Positions 12,701 through 27,700 of a stretch of DNA of 64,000 bases are shown piece after piece (position 1 is the first letter of the stretch; the number at the start of each line of letters is the position of its first letter). Both the position numbers and the translations under genes were made by a program. The DNA is taken from NCBI GenBank assembly GCA_947179485.1, contig OX359247.1, positions 65,895,001 through 65,959,000 of the forward strand, read 5' to 3'. The notes under the pieces were generated by a model that saw nothing but the letters and a program-made list of their open reading frames with translations, was not told the DNA's origin and did not search any database. Origin of the DNA: Allacma fusca. Taxonomy: Eukaryota; Arthropoda; Collembola; Symphypleona; Sminthuridae.

Positions 12701-15700
12701 ATTCCAGAAAATATTTAAAAAATTCCTAAAAAAATTAAAAAACCCCAAAAAGGTTCAAAAAATCTCTTTAGGATTCTGAAAATGATTGATTAATTCTGAA
12801 TATTTTAAAAATTTATTAGTTTATGTCAATGGCTGTAAACAATTTTTTTCTGCAGGCAGTGTTTTTGGTCAGGCCAAAATCGTTGCGAAGTGAGGATTTT
12901 GTTTGTGTTAGTGGAGTAAAGCGTACGAGGCAGACATGAAAGGACTTAAAATTGGTTATAAAAGATTGTAGGCTACAGACTACAGAGCTTTTGGGGACTT
13001 GGACGGGAAAGGAATGATGAATGAAATTAAGTGGACAGACGTGTGTTGCTCGGAGGTGAATGTGGAGGGGATGGAAAGAATAAGCGTGGAGTTTGTTTGT
13101 GTTAATGGGAAAACTGACAGGACTTGAGATGGGAAACGTGAGGAGATGTGCGGACCAGTTGGAAAATAATACTTGCGTAGTCCTTCCATGGTCCGTAATA
13201 TGACTGTAATGACTGGGAACTAATATGCAGGAATATATGGAATCGATGGATCGATTTCCTCCACGTAAGATTACCGGCAGAGAGACAGAGGAGGTTAAAA
13301 GAGAACTTTTCGGAAACCTTTTACACTAACTCAAAATTAAGTGTCCATTATGAGAGGGGAATGTGAGTCGTTAATCATCAAATCCAATTCCAGTGTTATT
13401 AAAGCCAATAAAAGTGGATTTGCCATTTAAACCGTCTTTCTCTCATCTTCACAATGACTGAGTGAGCACGGGAAATCGGATTCCTTTTTCTCGTTACAAT
13501 GGCCGGAGCTGCGAGTCAGAGTTTTGAAATATAAAGTATAAAATGTTTCCGCAGCAGTGTGTAGTTAAGTTCAGTAGTATGACATGCACTGCACTCGACG
13601 CATTCGTTTCCATGTCTATAAGGCAGGATGGACACCTGGAAGTCTCTAAAGAGAAATATCTAGGAAGTTGATAAGAACCAAAATTGAAGTTTTCCCGTTT
13701 TTTAGAGATAATTAATTCGCATGTGGAAGGGTTTTGACGTATAAAAAATTAAAGGTTAAAAATGAAAATGGAAGCGTGATGTTCCTACGTTGCTTTGACA
13801 ATACTGTAGTTCACGTACTATCAACTTTACTTCTTGTTCTTATCAATTTATATATCATCCGCCAAGAATTTATTAAACAAATTAGGTTAAGATAAAAAAA
13901 TAAAAGTGACCAAAGTCAAATTGAGACGGAATGTAAAAATTGAACTGAAGATTGTAAGAGCGAAGTACTGAAAGGGACTAAAGGTTGTCAATAAAGGCCA
14001 GGAAGGAAAGGTGGGATATGTATTGAACATTCCCTTCCTAATAGTAATGATTGACTTAAGAGCTCAATCTAAGAATAAGAAGTATATGTATAGGAGATTA
14101 TATGTAATAATTACAGATATGCAATTGCTAAGGAAATTAATTTTCCCCTCAACAGTTTTGAGAATATTTGTTTTGACACTTTCGAAACTTGGGAAATCAT
14201 GTATGACTCTTAACGGACTCTAGCTTTGGAATAATACACATATGAATATAGTAGATGGTATTTAGAGCTTGTACGGAAACATTGAAGGTACTGTTGTACT
14301 ATGTAGGGTTGATGCAGACATGTACATATATGATGACGAATGGTGATGTAATTGTATGTAAGACGTTACGGAGACGATGTGAAAGAAGCAGGAAGGATTA
14401 CTAATGTCAATCCAATGACGTGTGTGGATTTGTGTATGGTGGATTATATGTATGTATGTATGTATGTATATGTAATTATGTGTTGGATAAAGTAACTCGG
14501 ATGTTTCTCTGTTTTCTCAACAACACAGGCCTGTGCACCCCGCTACACTTGGTTCAGTGCAAATAGAAAAAGACGTGACCCGGTTGGGACTTGCTTCGTG
14601 GCTAAAGATAGCTTCACCGAATTTGTGGAGTATTCACCTTGTCGTACAAGTGAGTGGATCTTTATTCCATACGTTTTTCCCCACTCTCTCACAACTCCTT
14701 CCTCACTACAGCAATTAGGAGTTGTGGGAGGGGTTATTCACAATTTTTGACCTCGGAGGTGCGTCCTCTCATGCTTTGTATATTGTAGCCAGTGTAGCCT
14801 TAATGTCATGTGAGAATCAAAGAGAGTTTTCTCTTTCAAGACAACTTATTGCGGGGGAGACATGATGAAAATCTCTTTCCGAAATTGTCCTTCCGTAGCT
14901 TAAATATACGTGGAATTAGATTCACACTTCAAGTTATTTGTGGTCTCGTCCTTTTTACACCCTCACAATTTATAAACCACACATGATGATGAGCAATTCT
15001 CAAGTCAAGTATATTTTCGGAGTTGGCAGAGACAATCCCAGTCTCGTAGCCCTGCTTTTAAAATTGTGATTCAATAGCCTCAGAAATCACTTGAACCTTG
15101 GATCATTCATTCTAGTAGATGCATAGCTACATAGATATTTTTTAATTCCAATAATGGTTTTTAGAGTTTTTAGCTTCAGACTTTCAAAAGAGAAAATTCC
15201 TCAGAAAGTTCTTACTGAAAATTGTGTGTAGGTCATTTAAAATAATATTTTGACGCTATTTAAAATGTCTGAAAGCACTGGATTGGCTGGCAAAGTATTG
15301 GCAGTTTTGTTGTAATCGTGTAAATATAATTACATAGGATAATTACAAAATTCAATTGGTTCTTCATAATGCCTAGATTTTATTAATTCATGCTGAAAAG
15401 ATATCTTGTATTATTTTTACATACAAAAGTATGTATAACATACATACGTACATACACTGGAGATGTTTGTTTAATCTACAAACATTTGAGATCCAGCCTC
15501 GTTGATGCTTCATCTTCCAGATATCTTGTGAACAAATAAAATGTTACTGAATGAAAGAAAATAGAAATGACTTAAAATGTAGAGTATGGTAAAGTTGGGA
15601 ATTTCCAACAACAAATAAGATTTGATATCCCACTCCCTTGTGTTCGTAAACGAAAAGTGATGTATCCAGAGGATATGATATTTAAATTCTATTGAGATTG

Positions 15701-18700
15701 CTTCATCCTTTAAGTTATGTAATAGTTTCTGACATAAAAATCCAATGAAAGGAACTTCACATGACTAACTTGGATTTGCGGGCGGAAAAAGGCTTGTGTT
15801 AAAATGTACTCATGGCTAAATACTTGTTAAGAGGGATTGAGGCGGTGATGTTAATTGTGATATGCTAATAGTTGTTACGTTTACAAATAATAAAGAATGG
15901 GAGGCATGGGATTGATGCACATGTATTAAGAATTCATGTGAATATATAATGGGTAATGTTTGCAGAGAAGGAGTGCATGGTGAATGTGAGAGCCAGTGAG
16001 TTTGACTTGTATGAAATTATGATTTTTATTTGTGCAGCAAAATGGGGCTACCATCGTCAAGGCTCTTGCCAAGTTGGGCTCGGAGCGGATGTGGATTCTG
16101 CTGGAAGGAGACTATTCTTAGGGGCTGTTGGAAGTTGGTACTGGCAAGGTACTTGTGGGACTTCACTTTTTTCCCATGCTTCTGCATTCAATGTACCCTA
16201 TTACACGCCCAACAACTTTATTTTCCACCATACTATTCTCACCATTTTATTTATTTTCGCTTATCTCGTTTCTTACCAAATATTTCTTAACTCCGAATTC
16301 GTAAGTATTTTTTCACGTATAATTCCCCACAAATTCGATCATATGTAATTATATGAACAACAAAGTTATAGCTCCTCACAACTTTCCCCAACAATTTAAA
16401 CACCTTTCCGCGTCCTACATATATATATGGAGTCGAATTTTAAAGAAAAGAATACTCATTGCTTTATATTTTTAAAATTCGACCTCCCAATTTTATAGGC
16501 AATTGAAATTAACACATGTAGGTTGTAGCGTATTATGTGTACAGAAATAATTTACTTATGTTGTAAAAGATTAAGCACAGCATGAGGGAATGCTAGTGTT
16601 TTGTTTAAACTCTACAATAATTCACGAATTGACATAGTTGATAGAAATTCATGAGCCTCGTTATTATTCGTTGTCTATACTTCTGTGTTGTCGATAATCA
16701 TGTTAATTTGAATTGCGCACAATTAATTCAAATAACTTAAGTATGTGTCTCACAATCAGTTGTATACATTGTATAGATATTACATAAATATATGCGCCAG
16801 CAAATATTTTGCGTCCAATGTACTGCACAATGTACGTTTCGCAGCTTCGCCGCTTTACTGTCAAATTAATACGCGCACACTGCATAAATTACTGTAAAGA
16901 ACGAGTGAGTTAAAGATTACATGTTTGGGTGAGAAAAAAAATAGGGCGATAAGGAGTTTAATAGTACACACCGAAAGCGGCAATTAATTTATGGGGAGTT
17001 CCAGAAATAGTATGCATAATTTTAGAAGGATTTTAATTGTTAAACTGCAACCAGAATTATTGCTCTCCTTAAAAACCATCATAAATTGTATATTTATCCA
17101 TTTTTTGCTCTAAATATTAAGCTTTACATTCATTTCGTTGGTTGGTACTCATTTGTACTTTGAGTTATAATTGTAAGGAGGTTTTGTATAATTACGAACA
17201 ACTATTCAGAGACGCAAGTCACTCTATATCATTTATTTTGTTGGCGTTTAGGTTTGTGGATTTAAAATTTCTAGTAATATGCCACATAGTACAGTAATAA
17301 TATAATTAATTAGTTATAACCTTTGTGAGATCATTTCACACAATATACATAAATACAGAAGTACATATCTACTTGTAAAATTGAGTAAGGAAAAATTTCA
17401 AAAAGTGGGGATCCCAGTCAGTTAATTAAAGGGTATAGTCCCCGAATGAATTAGAAGTGACAAACGCTAGGATTTCCTATGTGGAATTTTCATACAATTA
17501 TGATTTGTTGGTTTTAATTTCTATTTTTACGTTTTGTCTGTTTGCGGGATTATGTAAAAGGTCAACTGTTTTTGGTGGATTCGAAAAAGTCTGGTGAAGG
17601 AAATACGGTTCCGTTTATTCAGTTTCGTCAGAATCAAGGTGAGAGTTGGACACAAATGCCCTTCCAAATATAATTAGATACATATAAACTCATATCCTGT
17701 TTCTCCTCTTTACTTTGTTGAAGGAAATTTACTTCCCGTAGTTATGCATAATTAGATACTTTAAGTTTCCCTGGTTTCTGGCATATTTCCTGAAATTTGG
17801 ATTTGGGTTTGATAGTTTCAGTTGATTTGGTCTTTATGTGAGGAATGGTGTAGTAAGTGTAGTGGTAGTGGGTAGTATGGGTAGTGGGTATGCCCGTATG
17901 GTGCTGTAGTTACGGTTACGGTAGATTGCAAAAGTATACTTCTAAAGATTCCTTCGGACAAGCGACCAGTTTAGTTGTAGTCATGACTCATGACCTTGTA
18001 GTGTTTATTAGTAATGGACTATACTTACAATTTCGAGATCTGTAAATGCATATACACAAGTGAAATGTAGAGTGTACTGTAGTGATGCCTTATTTTATTA
18101 CTTTATTACGTGATTCTATGGGAAGTAAGAATTTGTTCATGTAAGGAATAAGTATTCGTATTCACTTGTCGGGAATTTATTCTCAAGCACTTAAGTATGG
18201 TTTGGTTTAGAGAGTGTAGACGTAAAAACGGTATTTCCGTAGAATAAATATCTTTCTCTGTACTAATTGTATTCCGCTCTAAATTTCTAACGTTCAACTG
18301 ATTGGACTAAATTAACGTTTGTCCCCTAATTGTGTTTGGCTTTACGAGTGAGTATCTAGATTTTTAAAGAAAAATGGTCAATTTATTTCTGCAAATGCCC
18401 TTCCATTTAGTTGAGCAGACAAAATCAATAATAATAATAATTCTATTACATTACTTTAGTCAATAGCTCAATCTCATATTAACCAGAGTAACTTCGTTTT
18501 ACAATCACAATTTTTATCAACATCAATCATCCATGAGGAAACAAAAGCCTCATTAATAACATGCAATGTATCTATAATTAGTTGAAGCTATAGTTGGATT
18601 TTTTAAATAACATAATTATTGTCAAACTACAGCTACATTTTGTGCTTTAACTTTTGGTCGCATAAGACGAAATGCTTTCAGAAATTAACACACTATCATA

Positions 18701-21700
18701 TTCCTAACGTAACCTAACAGTTACCTACGAAGCAAAACGTTCTTATCATTACGAAAAATTGCCAGTGAATATTTGAGAATTTAATTACATTCATTTATTT
18801 ATACGATTGACATGTGGAACATTTTATCCTGAGAAGATTTTTCAATCTCAAATCTTGTCAAACTTGTAGTGAAAACATTGGGAAAATTTTGCTTCGTAGC
18901 TGCCAAAGTCCTTTAACGGCCAAAAGGATTGTTACTCTGTGTGTGGAATCGTGGAATGATGTAAATTGTAATTTGACAAGTAGATACATTTGGGTATAAT
19001 TCCATGTCAAGTAACTGTGTGAATAGAATAAATGTAATAAAATAAAATGTGTGTAAAAATGTAATGGCTTATTGCTTAATGCTGCTCTTTTCGGCTGTTA
19101 TTTTGGAAGTTGTTGTCTGTTTTTGAAGTTAAGTTTACTTTGGGGTACAGGGCAAGTTTACAGCCAAGGCCTCGCTGCCCGACCAGACATCCGGTGGACC
19201 CGAGAAGGACCAAACTGGGACGATGACAGTTACTTGGGTTACTCTGTCGCTAGTGGAGAGTTCAGTGGGGATAAAGACTCTGACGTGGTTGTCGGGATGC
19301 CAAGAGGAGCGAATTTAACTGGCAAGGTACTTGAACATTTTCAGCTATCTCATCGCTGGTGAAGAACCAAAACGGGCTACTGTAGATGTGTACTCGAATA
19401 GAATCAAAAGTATCCACATGCAGGTGCAGGAACTCACAATGAATCAATTGCACCAAATATTCAGAGCGAAATGAAGGATGGGTAATTTAACCTAAAGTCA
19501 GCAGCGACTGTCTGTACCATAACGTTTTGGGTAAATAATATCGAGTTGCAGTTAGTTCGTTTTGCATTTAGCAAAACCTGTTTTCATTTGGCTGGTAGTG
19601 GTTGGTTTGTTTCTTAAGTGGTAAGGCGTTTACGTTGATCCCTGTTCCTCTCACTTTGTATTCAAAAACTCATGTTGCCCAGGTTATCTGTTGAGGTGCG
19701 ATATGTGAGCTAGCAAGTGTGTTTTATGCGTATGTGATGCATTTCCATTCGCATTGATTATTTTCGAAATGCCGTAAAGTCAAATATTTTCATTTGAAAC
19801 CCTTTATTAACAATCCTATTTGGAAGAAATATTGACATTGAATATTGTACAAGCGATGTGAAGGAATCCGAATATTAGCAAAGGATGTTTTTCAAATAGT
19901 TTTCATATCCGCGACAAGACGCGGACTTAAAATTACCTTTAAATCCTTTTTAGATTGACCTTTAAAATTCATAAGTAAATCTACTAAATGCCTAGAGACA
20001 AAATTGAGTATTTAAAATTAAAAATCTAAGGCGAAGCATAAAAAATACATTAAAATATAAAAATGTTTGAAAAAGTTGGAATGAAATTAAACTTATTTCT
20101 GTGTTTACTGTAAAAATTCCGTCACATTTGTGTGTTGTGAGATGGAAGTTTTGAAGATAGTCTGACCCGTACATTGTACATACATATATGCTCGAGGAGG
20201 TTGGAAGGAAAATGAAATGATGGAAGCTGTGCATGTGCATATTTATATTGCCTGTACTTAATTGTACTTACTTGTTACTTGGATGAGGATCTTTGCTAGG
20301 TAGTTTTTGACTCTTAGCCGACCACGATATAAGTATAACTTAAAACTACCCTCACCTCGTCTTTCTTACTCGCTCATAACAATGAAATTGCCGTACAAGA
20401 GTAATTGGAAACAAATTTCTTCCGCTCATACAATTAACACTTGTTACTTTGTTGTTGGATTACCAGCTTATTTCCGACACAGACTATGCATTGTTTGGGG
20501 TATAAGGGTTGAGAAAATCCTAGGAGGATTTTTACAAGCGTAGCTATGGGGATGATTGAATACCAATAGAAATAGAGAATAAGAGGAAACCTCCCTGCAC
20601 TTTATCCTCATCAGGGCTGATTCACATGTCAGAGAAGTTTTGTCCCTTGTTTTTATCTCCTTACCAAATGCGACATATGGTGTGTGGTCGGGACGGGTAT
20701 TTTATGTGCACTTCCTAAAGTGGCAAGAGCGTCCTTTCTCAAGTCCGTAAGCATGTATGCATATACATACATGATTATAAACAGGTCATAGGATTGTAAT
20801 TTAAGGGTCCACTAACCTTAGCCTTATTGGAGAATCTGTTTAAGGGAAACTCCAAGGTTAATAACACGAGCCCACTCCTTCCTCTAACAGCTCTATATTT
20901 GACACATTTCTACTTTCCTTGGAACACACACTATGGTCCACTGAAATATTGAATACGGAGTCTATTTACTCTTGCTCAATGATGAGCACATACTTTGACA
21001 AAACATGTATTTCATATCAAGTCTCGCCATCGAAGCACATTTTAAAATCAGTGTATGACTCATCCCTTCAATTCTGCCAGTGAGTGTTTTGCATACAGGA
21101 TTTTATTACATACCCTCCAAAGCAATATCTTACCTTAAATGGATGCCTAATATTAGTTCATGAATAATTGGCTGGTCCAATGTAAGGCTATGAGCTCATA
21201 GAGTACCTTACAAACACCATTTCCTTCAAATACTTTTCAATATATATTACACATACAGAAATGTATGTACATATGTGTAGCAGTGCTCGGACTGAGTACG
21301 AGTAATACTCGGGTAAATGGGTACGGGTACGGATATGGATACTACCCGGATACTCTGGATTTTAGACTATAAAGTGGGTACAGATATGGGTACTCACTCA
21401 GTCAATCGAGGAGTACCCAATAGATACGGGTATCACTATGTAAAATATCCGCACCCGTGCATGCTGTACCCGAGTATTTTTGGGTACTTCAAGGATTCCT
21501 ACTGGCATGGATTAGTATGGCTAACGTGCCAACCGTAGAGTTAGGCACAAATCTGCTTTGTTCCTTTGTATACGGATACTCGTGTGATTGAAAGAGCCAC
21601 TGGGCTTCGTTTCATTTCTGATTACGTTGTCGTAGCATTGTAACGTTTCTAATGAATCCTCTAAGGAATTTACTAAAGAAATAGAGCGTAGAGTCAGTCA

Positions 21701-24700
21701 GATTGCCTGTTTATCGACTTATACAGTGAAGCTCATCAAAAGGTTTTCAAAATTTCAAGGGGCATGGCCAATGAAGCTAATTATATTTAAATAGCTTCAT
21801 TAGCCAACCCTCCAGTACCCGAGTTATACGTGGGTACAAACAATAGGTACTACTCGGTTCCGGGTACACGTACATACTACATTTTAGTTTCAAGCATGGG
21901 TAATGGTACTGAAAACATTTACCCGGGTATTCTGGTACGGGTACACGGTGTCGGTACCCAGTCCGAGCATTGATGTACGTATTGTCCATTGATTGTAAAA
22001 TTCAATAATAATAATTTGAGGCGATCAGTACAGTCTTGCATCATGAACAACTATGCGATTTATAAATTACTGTTGTCATTTTACGTGTTAATCGACAATA
22101 ACTTACATATCGTAGGCTAAACTTGCTAACCGGTTATAATTTAAAATGGCTAAAATGAAGACCGGCTATTGCGCTCCCGCTACTAACTCTAAAGTGAAAA
22201 CCGGTCATAATTCCACTTTGCTGTAGAGCATACACCCCGTTCCGCAGAGGGGAGAGGAAGCGGGGAATTATGGCTGGTTTTCACATTTGAGATTTCAGCG
22301 GCAGCGATGTATAGCCGTTCTGTGTTCTAAGCATTTTAAATTATAGCCGGTTAGCAAGTTTAGCCGTTGTTTTTCGTAGTTTAGACGATATAATTTTTAA
22401 TATCTCTTTAATCACAAACTAATTTTTAAATCACTGCATCTTTTCAGGAAAAAATATGTTTTAATGATGGAAATTTGCGTTTGTTCGTTTATAGAATTAT
22501 TTAATATTATATATTTAATAATAGACTATGTATACGACAGAGATTGCCAATGTGTCTCATTCCTGGATATTCACGAACTTGTTTTCGAAGGTAATGTGGT
22601 AGGTCGTAGGTACATATCTTCATCTATTTATCATTTTGTATTTTGGACGTTTGGAGCAGCGCTCATGTACTTCTATTTTAGCCACATTGTATTAACGTTG
22701 ATACTGTTATTATTTACACACGCTCTGGATTGGTTGGGTCTCAAGTTTTAAACGGGTTTAGGTATTATAGGCGATCCAGGGATCGGATTTTTGTAAATCC
22801 CCTTGGAAGATCATCTTTGATATTCCCTGCTGAATCGTTAGACCCTGCAGGGAAGTTGTTAATATATTGACAATCCCTGCTGAAAAAAATGGTAAACAAA
22901 TTTCAAAATCCCTATCGGCAAAATAATTTTCTCTAGAACACATCAAATCCCTGCTAAAAAGGTCAACGGTTTTCAGAATCTCTGTTCAGAAAACAAATTT
23001 CCCTGAAAGACGTCAACAATTTCGAAAATCCCTGGCAAAAAAGGTGAGGGAATTTGAAAAACTGTTTTTGTTCGAAAACAATTGTCCATATGTATTTCGT
23101 ACTTATTCCCCATCAAAAGGATATCTGAAATAAAAATAATTATAAAACGCTTCATTATAAACAATAGAACCGACATTCTATGAAGGGGATAAGGGAAAAT
23201 GGTTGTTTCTTTAATATCAAAATTATATTTATGTTATAAAAATATAATACATGCACATATGTAACTTGTACGTAATGCACATAAGTCATTTTGAGTTCTG
23301 TGAAACTGCATGAAGATCATTTTGATTCGAATTGAAAATTCACCTAGATCGATTTGCATCTTCATCGACGATATATACAGTTGTATGTACATACGTTGTT
23401 TCCATAGATACAAGAGACCACTGTGGGTGTTATCCTTTTGGTGTGGATAGAGCGTACGTATTTATGTAATCAGAAAGGAAACAGTGGAAGAGAAGAAATA
23501 GTTGGAGAGATGATGTATCTAATACATGACTACGGATTGTTATGAATTCTTGCTTAAAAAGGGAGTGAATATTTTGGGCGTGTCCTTGTTCGCCAGAAAT
23601 AGTAGGAAGATTCCCCAAAACCTAATCAAGTGTGAGAGGTAGAAGGTCTGGCTACTAAGATAGAATTTGTGAGTGTGCATATGTACGTGTATTTATTTTT
23701 GTGGATGTGGATGTGCTCACAATCAGTCGATGTTGCTTTCCATTTGAAAGGAGCTGAGCAGCTGTTACAAAGCAGTAGCACTAACTAAGATTGTGTCGGA
23801 CACGCACAGATCCAACATGATATGATTACGTTTAGTAATAATAGAGCTATTAGGAATGCATGTTAAGAATGGGAAAAGAAGAGAATGGCAAGAGATTTTC
23901 AAGCATCATCATTACACGTAAGAGGTACCAGCATAGGGAATTAAAGAGATTCACATTTTCTCTTCAGTATTCTCCGGGATAAAGTAAGGTCCGGAAGGGA
24001 CAATTATCGTGCCAACATATGGATATAATTATGATTTACTTACCAACATTTCAGTCTTTCTTGCGTTTTGCAATTTATGTACATTGTAGTGTATTTTATT
24101 TGATGTAATATAGTTGCAAAAGTTACATATGCTTTGAGCATACAGTGTGTACAATATGTAATTTCATGGTTCCAATAAACCTGCTTTCCCCTATAAGCCT
24201 AAGAGCTAGAATTGATTTGATTTTCCTATTTTTTCAGGGTTATGGTTAAATTTATTCTTGTCTCCTGTAGGTATCTAAACATTTCCGGTTGTACGGCCAC
24301 AGTTGTGCACCAAAGTCAGAATTCTCCCCAAAATTCGCATTTCTCAGAGCTTATAAAAACATTTTTTTTAGCATTTTGAGCTGGAAAAGATGATCTTCTC
24401 GGACTTTTTATATAAATTCTGGAACTCATGGGTCTTGATTTATTTATTGATATCCGAATATATTTAAACGCTGCTTCGGTTGTCTTCAGCTGAACACATT
24501 TCTTCACAAAATTACTCAGACCCATTTTGGTGTCGAATGTTTTGAAACTCTGTCCCTAGTAAAATACCCTCTACACTACGTCCAACTCCAAATCTCAAAA
24601 ACTCACAAAAAAACCCAGTCACCAACTCAACCGATGTCGGTGAAACTTTTTGTGGACATTGCTTGTTCCAATAGCAAGATATTTGGTTGTAATCGGGGGG

Positions 24701-27700
24701 ATAGGTTTTGATAAACTAGTTTTAAAAATATTGAAATTCAGATTAAATGACGGTTATCTCAAGAACCACTCAACCGATTTCGATTAAATGTTTTGCAGAC
24801 ATTGCAAAAGCTGATGTCCAATTTGGTTGAAATCATACAGTAAGTTTTTGAGAAAAATTTCTTCAAATTTGGAAATCCAAATTACACGTCGGTAGTCATG
24901 GTATTACTACGCACTCTGTGGGCAGTTGCTAATTTCGTAAACGTATAGGCCTCGCCCACATTCCACTGTGACGGCCGCTGATGCCAACCTTCGCGCAGCC
25001 TAAAATATTGCGAAGCCCTGGCAAAATGTCTTCGTACGCATGCTTTTGTACAGCACTCATAGCTTCAGCGATGATACCCTTTGTCCGTTTGTACGTCCGT
25101 AAGCCCCAGTACACGATCACTCAAAAACAATTGGACGAATTGAGTTTAATCTGGGTCTGGTCTAAACAGTCTCATGGCATAAAGCTTGGACGAGTTCGAA
25201 GTTAAGCCAAATCCGACAAACCGTTTTGGAGTTACCAAGGTTTTTACAAAATGTTATTCGATTTTGCTGAAACTTTGTACACACGGACTGCTGGCGTAAT
25301 TGACGTCAGTGTCCGGAGTTGAGCGATAACAGTCTCATCGTTTTGGAGTTACCCGGGTTTTTACAAAATGACAACATTTATTAAATAAACAAAACAAAAT
25401 TTGTATGTTAAACGGATATCTCATCTTGTTTCTTTCCTTTCTTGAATTATTTAACGGTTTTTGGACATTTTGTTACTTTGAATACCATCCCATGAATCAT
25501 ATGATGTAACCGTCGAGCTTACTACGCGAAAGCATTAAAGTACCGAAAGCGGTGATTTTTTATTTTGCTGTACTCACAGAGCTTTTAAGTTACAAGACAA
25601 GCCTAGCAAGTAGCTCAGTGGAAAACCCATTTTCCTGGAAATGTCCATCCAAACAGTTTCTCGACAATCTTACTCTCATAATAAATGTCCTAACATTTAC
25701 ACTTGAAAAACATAAATATTGACTTTCTCGCTGGATTTCAGACTCTAAAAGGAGAAATGTTGAATTGGAGTAGTGAATAAATTTTTAAAAATCTGCACAA
25801 AATGGGGGGTTCCGATATATTCTCTCTCATTTGCTTGTAGGACGTTAAAGGGAAGGAAATACCTCTAGGCAGCCTTCATGTAAATATGATGGGGGTTATG
25901 GAAGCTGACATGATAAATTGGACAGAGAAGAGGTCATAAAATGTAAAATTGGACAATAATAGCAACTAGGGGTAGTGTGAGAAGGTTAGGATATCTAGAA
26001 GGATTGGAGCTGCTTTCTTCGAGACACTGTTAAATCAATGCACTAAATATTTTGAGTAGGTAAACTTTGGCTTACTAGGTAAAGGCTTTGGAGAAATATA
26101 AATAGTCGTTTTACTTGAATTAGTTGAAAACATTACCCTTAAGCTTACTAATAGAAGGAATCTAATTCAATCTCAGGTCAATCGCATGATTAAGTCCTAA
26201 ATTCAGGTTCTCTTGAAATATGTAATGATATGGCATGGGACCATCAAGAGCTGCAAGTGGTGAGTAAAAATTGTAAAGCAGGGTAGGGTGTGTCTATTGG
26301 TATTTGACCGAAATACATGCATATACTCGAACTGAGGGAAGTATTTGAGGATTAAATTTTCCTATATAGAACGTAGTAGGAAGGGTGCAGTCCTATCTGT
26401 TTTGACAGTGCAACCATTGGAGCTTCGCTTTTTCCATGTCCTGCTAATCATCAGGTTCTTGAATGATGAATGACTAAGTATACACATTAACTTTGTACAA
26501 ATGCTAGTGCTGGGGCTGTTCCGGTCCGGACCAAAAATGTTGGTCTAATTCGGCCGAGTCTATGGTCCATACGTTTTGACCATTTACAGTAAAATGATCT
26601 GTTCGAAAAATATTTTTTATATTTTCAAATGTGGACCGGACCAGATCATTGTAACAATTTCCTGCATATGAGGATCGTAATCCGTGAATAGGATAAATTT
26701 GGGAATGGATAATTAATGGATTTATCTACGCGAATCGAGGAAGCACAAATCAGATTCTTTTCGGTAGGATAGGATTCATACATGATCAAGGGTTTTGGAT
26801 AATCCGTCTGATGTCCGTGGGTGTCTAGTTCAAGTGTACCGTCAAAGTATATTCACAGCTGCTTTTTAAATCACTGTTAAGGATTCAATATATGATGACA
26901 ACAAATACAACTTTGAATTTTGTGTACTCACTCGAATATCTTCGATGATCATTTTAGATGGTTTCCGAAAAATGACTTTGATTTTGTACTAAAAACTACT
27001 AGTTTGCCAAATGGAAAATAACGAATAATAATATCTGATAGGATAAGTGAATTGATCTGTCCGTGAGAAACATTAGACTGGAACATTTGGTGGGAGCAAA
27101 TTATATACTCGGTGTGTTTTTTGCGCGCTGATTTTTTCGAAAAGGATAAAAAGAGTATAAAACGAAAAAAGAAACGTCTAGTTGGTTTCAGTCATGTTTA
27201 TAGCCGTAGTGAGGAACAATGTTGATCGGTGAAAAATTTCCTTGAAATAATTCGTGGCCATTAATGTATAGTCACGGTGGTCTAGTCCGATGGATGGACC
27301 AGACCTTGTGGTTTTGCTCCAGGAAATCTCCTAGGCCATGTTCCTTGTTTGGAGAAAGGTTCTGCTCTAGAATCAGACCGGAAATCTTGTAATACACCAG
27401 ACCTTTCATACCATTAGTTAAAGGTGTCTCAAAACTGGGTTGGGAAACCTAAACTATCGGTTTTCGTTTTAGTGTCCATGTTTTTGAAACTGTATTTTCA
27501 GTTAGTGTCTAGGTTTTTGATTTTTTTGCGTTTACGGCTTTTATTTGGAAACGTTTTTGAATTCAATATACTTTTTCGATCGATGGCTACTGTTTTTAAA
27601 GTTTATGATCATTTGTATGTTTCGTCGAAGAATTACGTTTGCATCGAAAAACTATAAAACATGTTACATATTCATATGAGTGTAAAACAGTAGCCCGAGT